A stretch of DNA of 64,000 nt, from contig CAJNDS010001258.1 in NCBI GenBank assembly GCA_905221605.1, forward strand, positions 619,857 through 683,856. Reading direction: 5' to 3'. Positions 63,933-64,000 of this stretch are shown in pieces. Numbering within the stretch: position 1 is the first letter of the stretch; every line of letters begins with the position of its first letter. Both the position numbers and the translations under genes were made by a program. A model generated the notes under the pieces. That model worked only from the letters and a program-made list of their open reading frames with translations, did no database searches and was not told the origin of the DNA. Source of the stretch: Symbiodinium natans (taxonomy: Eukaryota > Sar > Dinophyceae > Suessiales > Symbiodiniaceae).

Positions 63933-64000
63933 AACTGGTGTGCAACGTGCCACCAGCAACTGGGGCTGCATTCCTGAGAATTGCAGCCGCTATGAACACA
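63933..64000 (+). CDS. Candidate exon cut by the window end
   Basis: Follows CCCTAG, reading LVCNVPPATGAAFLRIAAAM then NT, open to the last base. Confidence 0.42.

Overview
The window looks like nuclear DNA of a eukaryotic alga, most likely a dinoflagellate. Four things point that way. Arabidopsis-type telomere repeats (TTTAGGG/CCCTAAA) are scattered in both orientations through almost the whole 64 kb. Candidate introns often start with GC or GA instead of GT. Short inverted-repeat elements sit as introns between CTAG duplications, as introner elements do. The LTR of the resident retrotransposon carries a TTTGGCTCAAG motif, the 3' end of the dinoflagellate spliced leader. The species cannot be named from sequence alone.

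The clearest object is a young LTR retrotransposon at 43807-52652 on the plus strand. It has 287-bp LTRs that differ at 3 positions, a 5-bp TAGGG target duplication inside interstitial telomere repeat, a copia-style primer site matching half of an initiator tRNA-Met, and a purine tract before the 3' LTR. Its 7.8 kb of coding sequence shows no recognisable protease, integrase or reverse transcriptase. It instead encodes an RNA-binding-type protein: WW domain, S1-like domain, PABC/MLLE-like domain, six CCCH zinc fingers and a SAM-like helical region. The reading frame steps back by one base twice. The second step lies on a textbook slippery heptamer followed by a stem-loop.

The rest is not empty. 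Unique segments of 30-150 bp between the telomere-like arrays often begin after (Y)AG, end before GT/GC/GA, and are open on the plus strand. In several places consecutive segments join in a consistent splice phase: 7.4-11.3, 14.8-15.2, 16.2-17.0, 22.0-23.1, 28.8-29.5, 30.1-32.9, 36.2-37.0, 38.5-39.4, 42.5-43.8, 55.5-56.3 and 57.9-60.0 kb. I read these as pieces of plus-strand genes with very short exons and introns filled by TTTAGGG arrays, introner-like foldbacks and low-complexity DNA. No protein family was recognised, so these are candidates. Short open frames are common by chance, and I searched the plus strand harder than the minus. One minus-strand open segment (27439-27882) may be another gene.

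Other structure: a 54-bp tandem array in two blocks with a duplicated spacer (17.36-18.61 kb), about 24 copies of a near-palindromic TTCCTACGGTAGGAA dyad (25.6-26.4 kb), variant telomere-like arrays with 8- and 9-bp units, long pyrimidine microsatellites, homopolymer G/C runs, AT-rich blocks and a perfect 22-bp inverted repeat. No rRNA, tRNA or CRISPR was seen.
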